Source of the DNA: JAYUJH01 sp043765375
Lineage (GTDB): Bacteria > Pseudomonadota > Alphaproteobacteria > Rickettsiales > UBA998
Assembly (NCBI GenBank): GCA_043765375.1
Contig: JAYUJH010000006.1
Span: 62,001 to 126,000, forward strand
Direction: 5' to 3'
DNA length: 64,000 nucleotides
The notes beneath the pieces are model-generated. The model did not search any database. It was not told the DNA's origin and saw nothing but the letters and a program-made list of their open reading frames with translations. Shown here piece by piece: positions 33,019 to 41,800 of this stretch. The translations under genes were made by a program, and so were the position numbers. Each line of letters opens with the position of its first letter. The first letter of the stretch is position 1.

Positions 33019-33958
33019 TAATGAACAAATAATAGAACCAATCAATGCAGATTTTGAAGAAGTGGTGGCAAAAATTACAAATGTTGAATTGCCTTCAAAG
33101 TTAATTATGAAATCACCTTTTGCAAAATGGAAAGGCATAATAGATTTAGGCGGCAATGAAGTTGATTGTTATGTTTTAGATACTGGTCAAAGAGTTATAT
33201 CGTTGCGAGCTACTGTAAAAGCAATATCTGGAACTGACTCTAGCAAGCTGGGTGATTATATAGGGGTTTCATCATTAAAAGACTTTATAAACAAAGACTT
33301 AATACTGGGGGAACTTGTGGAATTTTCCTTGCCAATTACTGGTTTTAATCCTATTGCATTGGGTCTTACTACAGAGCATTTTGAATTAATTTGCAGAGGT
33401 TATGTTCAAGCACTATATCAAAATGCACCATTAACAGATAGACAAAAAGAAATTGCCATAAAATGCGCTGTATTAACCGCTGGTTTAACTAGAACTGGTT
33501 TAGATGCTTTAGTTGATGAGGCTACTGGATATCAGTATGAGAGAGCATCTGATGCGCTTCAATTAAAATACAAAGCATTTATAGCTGAAGAATTAAGGGC
33601 ATGGGAAAAAACATTCCCTGACGGGCTATGGGAAGAGTTTGGTAGGCTAACAAAATGGCAAGGTTCATTTAAGCATCGTCCTAAATGGTGGGGTAAATTA
33701 GTTACAGAATTGATTTATGATACATTAGATACAGATATTGCTGAATATCTTAAAAATAATAAACCTCCTAAAGATGTGCGGTGGCATCAGCAATTAACTG
33801 AAAATATAGGAGTTAGACAGTTGGTTTCGCGTTGCTATGAAGTTATTGGAATGGCAAAAACTTGTCATGATATGAGAGATTTAAGAGAAAAAGTTGCAGA
33901 GCATTATGGTAAAGAAATTATTCAATTATCTTTAAGCCTCCCAAAACCAAAACCTTAA
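33011..33958 (+). CDS. P63C-domain passenger protein of the IS1595 element
   Basis: A 315-residue protein inside the transposon. The C-terminal half (~residues 165-300) matches the P63C domain described in phage and bacterial proteins: DEATGYQYERASDALQ, AEELRAWEKTFPDGLWEEFGRL, the W-rich HRPKWWGKLVTELIYDTL and HQQLTENIGVRQLVSRCYEVIGMAK. The N-terminal ~130 residues include VDCYVLDTGQRVISLRATVKAI, similar to sequence found N-terminal to P63C in other proteins. The molecular function of P63C is not known. Being inside the inverted repeats and translationally coupled to the transposase, it is cargo or an accessory transposition factor. Confidence 0.85.
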   Translation: MANNEQIIEPINADFEEVVAKITNVELPSKLIMKSPFAKWKGIIDLGGNEVDCYVLDTGQRVISLRATVKAISGTDSSKLGDYIGVSSLKDFINKDLILGELVEFSLPITGFNPIALGLTTEHFELICRGYVQALYQNAPLTDRQKEIAIKCAVLTAGLTRTGLDALVDEATGYQYERASDALQLKYKAFIAEELRAWEKTFPDGLWEEFGRLTKWQGSFKHRPKWWGKLVTELIYDTLDTDIAEYLKNNKPPKDVRWHQQLTENIGVRQLVSRCYEVIGMAKTCHDMRDLREKVAEHYGKEIIQLSLSLPKPKP

Positions 33959-34154
33959 AAATTACAATAATAAATATTATTGTAATTTGAACTATTGGCT
34001 AGTTAAGTATATAGTTCCCAATAAAAAATTAGCACTCCATAAAAGTTAGCATGCCATAAAACTCAAAATCAATAAAATATTTTTCATTACTAAAAACTAA
34101 CTTGCAAAATTGTTAGTATCAATAGAAAGTCATTTTTGTTAAAAAATCAATCAA

Positions 34155-34197
34155 CACAATAAGTTGTATTGTGATCTCTCTGGCGCGCTAGCGAGAT
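34155..34197. promoter_or_regulatory. Two adjacent palindromes upstream of the RND permease
   Basis: CACAATA-AGTTG-TATTGTG (34155-34173), a 7-5-7 operator-like palindrome, followed at once by ATCTCTCTGGC / GCTAGCGAGAT (34174-34197), an imperfect GC-rich stem. They lie 32 nt before the RND ATG. They could be a repressor operator or an mRNA leader structure. The remaining gap 33959-34154 holds only the IS end and AT-rich sequence. Confidence 0.4.
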
Positions 34198-34228
34198 AAC
34201 AATATAATCAAAATAATACAAGGCTAAT

Positions 34229-37200
34229 ATGAATAAATTAATTGATATGTCAATTCGTTCGCACCGTGTTGTGTTTATGATGCTGATTTTTTTGATAATA
34301 GCAGGAAGCATTGCTTATGTTCGTGTGCCAAAGGAATCTGCTCCTGATATACAAGTTCCAATTATTTATGTTGCAATGCGTCTGGAGGGTATCTCTCCTG
34401 AAGATGCGGAGCGTTTGCTTATTCGTCCGATGGAACAGGAATTACGCTCCATTGACCGTGTCAAGAAAATGTCTGCCGAGGCAACCGAAGGATTTGCATC
34501 AGTAGTGCTAGAGTTTGAGGCAGGATTTAACCCTGATTATGCCCTTGCTGATGTGAGAGCAGCGGTTGACAAAGCAAAACCGAAATTGCCACGAGATGCT
34601 GAAGAACCAACAGTGAGCGAGGTGAACTTTAGCCAATTTCCCGTGATTAATGTGATTTTGAGCGGTGATGGTGATTTGCGCACCCTAGTGTTTTTGGCAA
34701 GAAAACTGCGTGACAAAATAGAGGGTATTTCCAGCGTGCTTGAGGCAAAAATCGCAGGCGACCGTGAGGAAGTGTTGGAGGTGATAATCAAGCCACAAAC
34801 TTTGGAAACATATAATATCTCGCCATCGGAAGTGTTGAACCGTGTGCAGCGTAATAATTTGTTGATTGCAGCGGGTAGAATTGATCAGGGTAATGGTAGG
34901 TTTAGCATTAAAATCCCAGGGCTGATTGAAAATGCCAAGGATTTATATAATATTCCTATCATATCAACGCCCCAAAAAGTTATTGTCCTTGGTGACATTG
35001 CCGAAGTTCGTCGCACTTTCAAGGATTTGGAGAGCTATGCCCGCATTAATGGCAGCCGAGCCGTTGGCGTTTCTGTTGCCAAACGTGCGGGGGCTAACTT
35101 GATTGATACCATTGCTGAGGTGAAGAAAATTGTTGCCAGTGAGTCCGCATATTTTCCGCCATCTGTGAAGATAACATATTCAGCAGATACTTCAAGCGAA
35201 GTGAAAGATATGCTGCGTGATTTGGAGAATAACGTAATATTTGCGGTGATTTTGGTAATGTTAATGGTGCTGATTGCCATGGGAGTTCGCACCTCATTCC
35301 TGATTTCATTCGCAATCCCAGGGTCATTTTTGATGGGTGTATTATTCCTCACCTCATTTGGTTATACCATGAATATTGTGGTGCTATTTAGCTTGATATT
35401 ATCATCTGGAATGTTGGTTGATGCAGCTATTGTGGTATGCGAATATGCGGATCAATTAATGGAAGATGATGCAACATTAACGCCCAAAATGGCTTATGGG
35501 CAATCAGCCAAACGCATGGCAGTTCCAATCATTTCGTCAACCGCCACCACTTTAACGGTGTTTTTACCGCTATTATTTTGGCCAGGGATTGTTGGACAAT
35601 TTATGCGGTTTATGCCAATAACTTTGATAGTCACCCTGTCTGGTTCATTGATTATGGCGTTGATATTTTTACCAACGATTGGCGCAAAACTAAAACATAA
35701 AAAAATTGCAGCAATTAGTGGTTGGCAGATTGCTTTCACCAATCAATATATTGCATTATTAATAACCTTCCTCAAACGTCCTTGGAGAACCATCACCGCA
35801 GTATTATGCAGCATGGTGCTAGTGATTGTGCTGTTTGGTATGTTTGGCAAAGGAGTTGAGTTTTTCCCCAATATTGAACCAAAAAATGCTAATATTTTAG
35901 TCAAATCCGTGGGCAATTTATCATTGCAAGAAAAAAACTTAATCATGGAACAGGTAGAAGAAAAACTTAAGCCGCTCTCCAATGAAGTGCGTTTTTTCTA
36001 TGCGCAAATAGGAGCTATAACTTTGCGTAATGCGCCTGAAGATGTGATAGGGGTGGTGCAATTAGAGTTCAAAAATTGGCGGGCGCGCAGAGGCGTTGAT
36101 ATAATTTTAGCTGATGCAAAATCATTGCTTAAAAATATTGCAGGAATAGAGATTGAAACAGCAAAACAAGAGGAAGGTCCTCCCACAGGCAAAGCAATGC
36201 AGTTAGAGTTTTCTAGCCGTTCGCCTGAAAAAATCGCCCCCGAAGTGGAGAAGTTTTTGGCGGCAATGCAAAAAATTGGTGGATTTACTAATATTGAAGA
36301 TGATAGGTCAAAACCCCGCATTGTTTGGGAATATGTAGTTGATAGAGTCAAAGCGGGGCGCAATAACGTGGCAGTAAGCGATGTTGGGCAAATCATCAAG
36401 TTAGTCACTAACGGCGTGAAAGTTAATGAATATCGCCCCGATGATTCCGATGATGAGTTGGATATTATCGTGCGTTTCCCGCAGGAATATCGTAATTTAA
36501 GCCAATTATCAGCTTTAAGAGTAATGACTGGCGCAGGAATGCTTGAGCCAATCACCAATTTTGTGGAGCGCAAAGCCAAGCAGGCAGTTAGCGTTGTCAA
36601 GCGTATGGAAGGGGTGCGAGTGATGAACGTCAAAGCCGATGTTGAGGAGGGTATTTTACCTGATAATAAAATACGAGAGGTGCGCAAATATTTTGCACAA
36701 AACCCAATTGACCCTAGCGTGAACATCACCTTCCGTGGTGAAGATGAAGAGCAAGCAGAGGCAATGAAGTTTTTAGGCACAGCTTTTTTGATTGCAATAT
36801 TTATTATGGTTATCATGCTAACAGCTCAGTTTAACAGTATTTACCGTATGATTGTGATTATGAGTGCAATTTTGCTTTCAACAGGTGGAGTATTGCTTGG
36901 GTTGCTATTGGCAGGGCAACCATTTGGAATTGTCATGAGTGGTGTTGGTATCATTGCGCTGGCTGGAATTGTGGTTAATAATAACATTATTTTGATTGAT
37001 TATTATGATGAATTGCGCCGCAATGGCACAGATGTGATGGAGGCATTGATTGAATCATGTAAATCCCGCCTGCGCCCAATATTGCTTACCGCTGGAACAA
37101 CAGTGCTTGGATTAATCCCCATGGTGTTTGGTTTGAATATTGATTTTATTGCGAGAGATATCACAATTGGCGCACCATCGGGGCAGTGGTGGGTGCAGCT

Positions 37201-37309
37201 ATCCACCGCAATTGCAGGCGGGTTGACCTTCGCCACGGTGCTAACTTTGTTTTTAACGCCATGCTTGATGCTGGTGTGGGATAGGAGGCTAGCGAGGAAG
37301 CGGGGTTAG
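34229..37309 (+). CDS. RND-family efflux permease (AcrB-like, COG0841)
   Basis: A 1026-residue inner-membrane exporter with the standard duplicated layout: TM1, a large periplasmic loop (~35-330), TM2-6, then TM7, a second loop (~545-830) and TM8-12. Motifs include VPKESAPDIQVPIIYV at the first loop, GMLVDAAIVVCEYADQ in TM4 and GIVVNNNIILIDYYDELRRNG in TM10. The TM4 pair is D-A instead of the D-D of AcrB, and TM10 has N-N-N where AcrB has the proton-relay Lys; I regard these as subfamily features. It is likely proton-driven export of lipophilic compounds or lipids. No adaptor is adjacent; the one at 48031 may be its partner. Confidence 0.93.
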   Translation: MNKLIDMSIRSHRVVFMMLIFLIIAGSIAYVRVPKESAPDIQVPIIYVAMRLEGISPEDAERLLIRPMEQELRSIDRVKKMSAEATEGFASVVLEFEAGFNPDYALADVRAAVDKAKPKLPRDAEEPTVSEVNFSQFPVINVILSGDGDLRTLVFLARKLRDKIEGISSVLEAKIAGDREEVLEVIIKPQTLETYNISPSEVLNRVQRNNLLIAAGRIDQGNGRFSIKIPGLIENAKDLYNIPIISTPQKVIVLGDIAEVRRTFKDLESYARINGSRAVGVSVAKRAGANLIDTIAEVKKIVASESAYFPPSVKITYSADTSSEVKDMLRDLENNVIFAVILVMLMVLIAMGVRTSFLISFAIPGSFLMGVLFLTSFGYTMNIVVLFSLILSSGMLVDAAIVVCEYADQLMEDDATLTPKMAYGQSAKRMAVPIISSTATTLTVFLPLLFWPGIVGQFMRFMPITLIVTLSGSLIMALIFLPTIGAKLKHKKIAAISGWQIAFTNQYIALLITFLKRPWRTITAVLCSMVLVIVLFGMFGKGVEFFPNIEPKNANILVKSVGNLSLQEKNLIMEQVEEKLKPLSNEVRFFYAQIGAITLRNAPEDVIGVVQLEFKNWRARRGVDIILADAKSLLKNIAGIEIETAKQEEGPPTGKAMQLEFSSRSPEKIAPEVEKFLAAMQKIGGFTNIEDDRSKPRIVWEYVVDRVKAGRNNVAVSDVGQIIKLVTNGVKVNEYRPDDSDDELDIIVRFPQEYRNLSQLSALRVMTGAGMLEPITNFVERKAKQAVSVVKRMEGVRVMNVKADVEEGILPDNKIREVRKYFAQNPIDPSVNITFRGEDEEQAEAMKFLGTAFLIAIFIMVIMLTAQFNSIYRMIVIMSAILLSTGGVLLGLLLAGQPFGIVMSGVGIIALAGIVVNNNIILIDYYDELRRNGTDVMEALIESCKSRLRPILLTAGTTVLGLIPMVFGLNIDFIARDITIGAPSGQWWVQLSTAIAGGLTFATVLTLFLTPCLMLVWDRRLARKRG

Positions 37310-37391
37310 ATGATAAAATCCACGGCAAACATAAAATAACAGTGCATAACCAAGTTTTGCTTGTGAAAAATATTTTGTGCTATTATATGTT

Positions 37392-40300
37392 ATGGTTATG
37401 TCTGATGATAATTATTTTACCCCAATTCCACGTTTAGATGCAGCGGAGCAAAGTTCTGCGCCCGAAACTGTGACACCTGATAATGCGCCTGAAAATAAAA
37501 ATACCATAAATCAACATGACGCAACTCAAATTAATGCAACTCAAGTTGATGAAACTCAAACGATTGGTAAAACTAACAATCAAAGCAAACGCTCAGATAA
37601 AAAAAGCTCTGCCAGCAAACCTAAGATATATGTAAATCAAAATCAAATTAGAAATCCAATAAATGGCAATAAAAAATTAAATGGCAACAAAAAACTAGCT
37701 AAAACCAAGTTCGCCAGAATAATGTTTTGGTTGATAAGCATCATGTTCACCTGCTTGGTGATTGGTTGCATCGCTGCATTATTATTATTCAATCATTATA
37801 GCAAAGATTTGCCCGATAGCTCCAGCCTAGCCAATTATCAACCCGCTGGAATGACAAGGTTATATAGCGCAGATGGTGAATTAATTGCAGAATATGCCAA
37901 AGAACGCCGCATTTTCGTCCCCTATGAGGATATTCCAAAAAAGGTAATTCATGCTTTTGTTTCCGCCGAGGATCAAAACTTCTATACGCATAAAGGTGTT
38001 GATCCGATGGGTATTTTGCGAGCATTGCTTAGCAATTTGCGCAGTTACGGAACGGGGGAGAAGTCGCTAGTTGGTGGTTCAACCATCACACAACAAGTGG
38101 TGAAAAACTTTTTGCTCACCCGTGAAAAATCATTAGAGCGTAAAATTAAAGAGGCAATTCTTGCCCTACGCATCACCCAAACTTATAGTAAAGACCGTAT
38201 TTTAGAGTTATATCTCAATGAAATATATCTTGGAATGCGAGCTTATGGCGTTGCTGCTGCCGCCAAAGAGTTTTTTGGCAAAGATTTGGAGGCAGTCACC
38301 ACGGAAGAAGCGGCTTTGCTTGCTGCCATGCCAAAAGCCCCCGCTTATTATGACCCACGCAAACGCCCTGATATCGCATTAAACCGCCGTAATTATGTGA
38401 TTAGCCGTATGTATGAAGATGGTTACATTAATGATGCGGAATATGAGCGAGCATTAAAATCTGAGATGAAAGTTGTTCCCCCCGCACAAACTCGTATTGA
38501 GAATAGTTTTTTTGCGGAAGAAGTTCGCCGAACATTGCTGAAACAATTTGGTGAGGATAATTTATATAAGGGTAGCTTATTTGTGAAAACTACGCAGGAT
38601 TTGCGGGCGCAGAAATTGCTTGATAAATCATTGCGTGATGCTTTAGTTGCATATGATAGGCGCAGAGGTGGTTATCACGGGGCGATTGCAACACTGCCGA
38701 GTATAGATGAGGATTGGCAAGCACAATTGAAAAAAATATCCGCTAATGTTCCAATTTATGGTGAACAAAAATTAGCAGTGGTGCAGGAACTTGGAGCAAA
38801 TGAAGCAAAAATCAATATCTCTGGTATTAAAACAATCCAATCTATTGCTATGGCGCAGTTAAAATGGGCGAGATTAATTCAACCATCAGGTGCTTTGGCA
38901 GGTGCTTTGGCGAATGTTCCAACCAAGCCAAGTGATGTGTTAAGCATAGGTGATGTGGTGTTGGTTGCCCCAATTGACAATACAAAAATTGATAGCGCAA
39001 AAAATGACAACATAAAAACGGCGTGGAAATTAGAGCAAATACCCAAAGTTAATGGTGCAATGGTTGCAATGCGCCCACAAACAGGGGAAATAATCGCAAT
39101 GAGCGGTGGATACAGTCCGCTTGGCAATCAGTTTAACCGAGCGACACAAGCCAAACGTCAACCAGGTTCAGCGTTCAAGCCTTTTGTGTATTTAACCGCT
39201 TTTGAACGTGGATTTACCCCAAGTTCCATCGTGATGGATTCTCCAATTGAGCTTTCACAAGGTGCTGGGCTGCCAATGTGGCGACCAAAAAATTATGATA
39301 ATAAGTTTCTAGGGGCAACCACCTTGCGCACAGGGTTAGAGAAATCCCGCAATGTAATGACAGTGCGATTGGCGCAAATGGTTGGCTTGAAACCCGTAAT
39401 TATGTTAGCCAAGCGCCTTGGAATATATGATGAAGTTCCGTTTAATTATTCCACCATTCTTGGGGCGCATGAAACTACGGTGGATAAGCTAGTTGCAGCA
39501 TATGCAATGGTTGCCAATGGTGGATTGCAGATTCGTCCACGGTTAATTGCACGAGTTGATGATAATATTGGGCGCATGATTTATCATGATAATGGATTCA
39601 AATGTGAAAATTGCGTGGTGAGTTCAGGCAACGGAGCGATTGAGCTACCAAGGTTGCAAGATGAACGTAAACGCTTGATTGACCCACGCATTGCATACCA
39701 AATGATAAATGTATTGCGTGGCGTGGTGCATCGTGGCACGGCGATATCAGCAAAAGTTTTGGAAATGGATATTGCAGGAAAAACTGGCACAACGAATGAT
39801 AGCCATGATGCTTGGTTTGTTGGATTTTCCAGCGATTTGGTTGTTGGTGGATATGTTGGATATGATCAACCAAAAGATATGGGTGCAAAAGAAACTGGTG
39901 GAAGGGTTGCATTGCCTGCATTTATCTCATTCATGCGGGAATATTACGGCAAAAACAAACCACTCGCATTCATCAAGCCCGATGGAATATTGCAAATTGG
40001 CGTGGACACATCTTCAGGTGCGCCACCATTGCCATGGCAACAAAGTGGTGGAATATTAAGCGAGGCATTCGTCACCGGAGGGCCAATATTTATTCCCGAA
40101 GATGAGCTGAGCAAAAAAGATGCAAATAGTTCTCATTCGCAAGGGGAGGTAGTTGAAGGCGGATATGTTTATTCACCAACCGCCAAAGAGATCATATCAA
40201 CCGAAACTCCTAATGACATAATCAATAATGGTGGAATAAATATTAATAGTGTGAATGGTGGTGAGATGAATGGAGGAGCTAGCAATCCAGCACAAACAAT

Positions 40301-40553
40301 GCAACCAGTTTTACCTCCACGCCCCGCATTAGCGACTGACCCAAGCCAAATACCCAATTATCAACCATCAGCAATACCTTCCAATAATAGTAATAAAAAT
40401 AATGGGGCGGGTAATGCGGTGAAATCTCCATCAATAAATCAACCGCAACGCAATAATTATAATAATAACCTGCCAATTAATCACCCCGACAGAAAACGAA
40501 TTAATGGCACAGGTTATATTAATAATGATTATGGAACGGGCGGAACATATTAA
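37392..40553 (+). CDS. mrcA: Penicillin-binding protein 1A (bifunctional transglycosylase/transpeptidase)
   Basis: A ~1053-residue class A PBP. A ~110-residue Asn/Gln/Thr-rich cytoplasmic region precedes the single TM (FWLISIMFTCLVIGCIAALLL). The GT51 domain (~150-330) has AEDQNFYTHKGVDPMGILRA, GGSTITQQVVKNF and LYLNEIYLGMRAYGV. The transpeptidase domain (~560-870) has S-x-x-K as PGSAFKPFVYL, the S-x-N motif in KSRNVM and KTGTT in AGKTGTTNDSHDAWF. The last ~170 residues are Pro/Asn-rich and disordered. ATG 37392 or 37398 are both possible; the GTG at 37377 is less likely. The N-terminal region holds a 15-bp tandem repeat (37522-37566). Confidence 0.95.
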   Translation: MVMSDDNYFTPIPRLDAAEQSSAPETVTPDNAPENKNTINQHDATQINATQVDETQTIGKTNNQSKRSDKKSSASKPKIYVNQNQIRNPINGNKKLNGNKKLAKTKFARIMFWLISIMFTCLVIGCIAALLLFNHYSKDLPDSSSLANYQPAGMTRLYSADGELIAEYAKERRIFVPYEDIPKKVIHAFVSAEDQNFYTHKGVDPMGILRALLSNLRSYGTGEKSLVGGSTITQQVVKNFLLTREKSLERKIKEAILALRITQTYSKDRILELYLNEIYLGMRAYGVAAAAKEFFGKDLEAVTTEEAALLAAMPKAPAYYDPRKRPDIALNRRNYVISRMYEDGYINDAEYERALKSEMKVVPPAQTRIENSFFAEEVRRTLLKQFGEDNLYKGSLFVKTTQDLRAQKLLDKSLRDALVAYDRRRGGYHGAIATLPSIDEDWQAQLKKISANVPIYGEQKLAVVQELGANEAKINISGIKTIQSIAMAQLKWARLIQPSGALAGALANVPTKPSDVLSIGDVVLVAPIDNTKIDSAKNDNIKTAWKLEQIPKVNGAMVAMRPQTGEIIAMSGGYSPLGNQFNRATQAKRQPGSAFKPFVYLTAFERGFTPSSIVMDSPIELSQGAGLPMWRPKNYDNKFLGATTLRTGLEKSRNVMTVRLAQMVGLKPVIMLAKRLGIYDEVPFNYSTILGAHETTVDKLVAAYAMVANGGLQIRPRLIARVDDNIGRMIYHDNGFKCENCVVSSGNGAIELPRLQDERKRLIDPRIAYQMINVLRGVVHRGTAISAKVLEMDIAGKTGTTNDSHDAWFVGFSSDLVVGGYVGYDQPKDMGAKETGGRVALPAFISFMREYYGKNKPLAFIKPDGILQIGVDTSSGAPPLPWQQSGGILSEAFVTGGPIFIPEDELSKKDANSSHSQGEVVEGGYVYSPTAKEIISTETPNDIINNGGININSVNGGEMNGGASNPAQTMQPVLPPRPALATDPSQIPNYQPSAIPSNNSNKNNGAGNAVKSPSINQPQRNNYNNNLPINHPDRKRINGTGYINNDYGTGGTY
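37522..37566 (+). repeat. mrcA: 15-bp tandem repeat near the mrcA 5' end
   Basis: Units at 37522, 37537 and 37552 with core MAACTCAARTTRATG. They encode ATQ-IN / ATQ-VD / ETQ-TI pentapeptides in the disordered cytoplasmic region. Confidence 0.8.
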
Positions 40554-40653
40554 CAATTTCATTAATACTGCACGCAATTTGTATCATTCCGCCTTGTGCA
40601 AAATCAGATACTCCAGAACCAAATCTTAGAGAATAAAATATCAGGAAATAATT

Positions 40654-41664
40654 ATGCAATTTTTAGATGAAGCAAAAATATTTGTCCGCTCGGGCAATGG
40701 CGGGGGTGGGTGCGTCAGTTTTCGCCGAGAAGCAAATATCCCATTTGGTGGCCCCGATGGCGGCAATGGTGGGCGGGGTGGTCATGTTATTATTCGCTCA
40801 ACCATCAACCTCAACACTCTGATTGATTATCGCTATAAACAGCATTTCAAAGCACAAACGGGTATGCACGGTATGGGCAAACAACGTGATGGCGTGAAAG
40901 GCGAAGATGTGGTGATGATTGTTCCAGTTGGCACACAGATTTATGATGAAGATGGTTTCACCATCATTGCGGACTTCACCGAAGATGCACAGGAGTTCAT
41001 ACTCGCCAAAGGAGGCAATGGTGGGTTTGGTAATGTCAACTTCAAAACTTCCACCAATCAAGCCCCCCGCAAAGCAAATCCAGGGGAATCTGGCGAAGAA
41101 AAATGGGTATGGTTTCGTCTGAAATTGCTCTGTGATGTTGGGTTGGTGGGTATGCCAAATGCAGGCAAATCAACATTGCTTGCAGCAACCACTCGCGCCA
41201 AACCAAAAATAGCGGATTATCCATTCACCACCTTGAAACCGCAACTTGGTATGGTTTATGTGGATCAATGCGAGTTTTTAATGGCGGATATTCCAGGGTT
41301 AATTGAAGGAGCGCATCAAGGCGTTGGCTTGGGAGTGCGTTTTTTGAAACATATTGAGCGATGCGGCGTTATTTTGCATATGATTGATGGCACGCAAGAT
41401 GATGTAGCGGAATCTTACCGTATGATAAGAGCAGAACTGGCGGAATATTCCGAGATATTGGCACAAAAATCAGAAATTATTGCATTAAATAAATGTGATG
41501 CGTTGAGCGATGAAGCAGCAGCCGAAAAACTTGCCGCTTTGAAAGAAGCCTCCAAACAAGAGGTGCGCCTCATTTCAGCGGTAACAGGTGAAGGAATTGA
41601 GCAACTAAAACGCATATTATGGCAAGTTGTGCAGGAAAATAGGGGTGATTATGTGCTATTATAG
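40654..41664 (+). CDS. obg: Obg/CgtA GTPase
   Basis: A 336-residue ribosome-associated GTPase needed for 50S maturation and stress signalling. The glycine-rich Obg domain (residues 1-157) shows NGGGGCVSFRREANIPFGGPDGGNGGRGG and related runs in short glycine clusters, ending FKTSTNQAPRKANPG. The G domain has G1 GMPNAGKSTLL, a switch I segment (DYPFTTLKPQLG), G3 DIPGLIEGAHQG, G4 NKCD and G5 ISAVTGEG. The C-terminal OCT extension is minimal, as in many alphaproteobacteria. The ATG follows GGAAATAATT-type weak ribosome binding sequence. rpmA and rplU, the usual upstream neighbours, are replaced by mrcA. Confidence 0.97.
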   Translation: MQFLDEAKIFVRSGNGGGGCVSFRREANIPFGGPDGGNGGRGGHVIIRSTINLNTLIDYRYKQHFKAQTGMHGMGKQRDGVKGEDVVMIVPVGTQIYDEDGFTIIADFTEDAQEFILAKGGNGGFGNVNFKTSTNQAPRKANPGESGEEKWVWFRLKLLCDVGLVGMPNAGKSTLLAATTRAKPKIADYPFTTLKPQLGMVYVDQCEFLMADIPGLIEGAHQGVGLGVRFLKHIERCGVILHMIDGTQDDVAESYRMIRAELAEYSEILAQKSEIIALNKCDALSDEAAAEKLAALKEASKQEVRLISAVTGEGIEQLKRILWQVVQENRGDYVLL

Positions 41665-41800
41665 AAAAATATTTGTAATTATTTAAGTTATATTGTTGTA
41701 TAGTTTTGTATGGAATATGTAAATTGTGCTGTGACTTCTAATTTTAGTTACTATAAATCGCAACACAAATTGAGCTTGATATGGAACAATATAATTTAAT

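Larger units (their letters stand above)
32023..34027 (+). mobile_element. Complete IS1595-family element with a passenger gene
   Basis: The element is 32031-34019 (1989 bp). Its 24-bp terminal inverted repeats are perfect: GGGAACTATATACTTAACTA-GCCA at 32031-32054 and its exact complement at 33996-34019. Eight-bp target duplications AATAAAAA flank it at 32023-32030 and 34020-34027; 8 bp is the IS1595 family value. It holds a transposase and one overlapping passenger gene. Intact ends, intact genes and undecayed duplications indicate a recent insertion. Confidence 0.95.
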
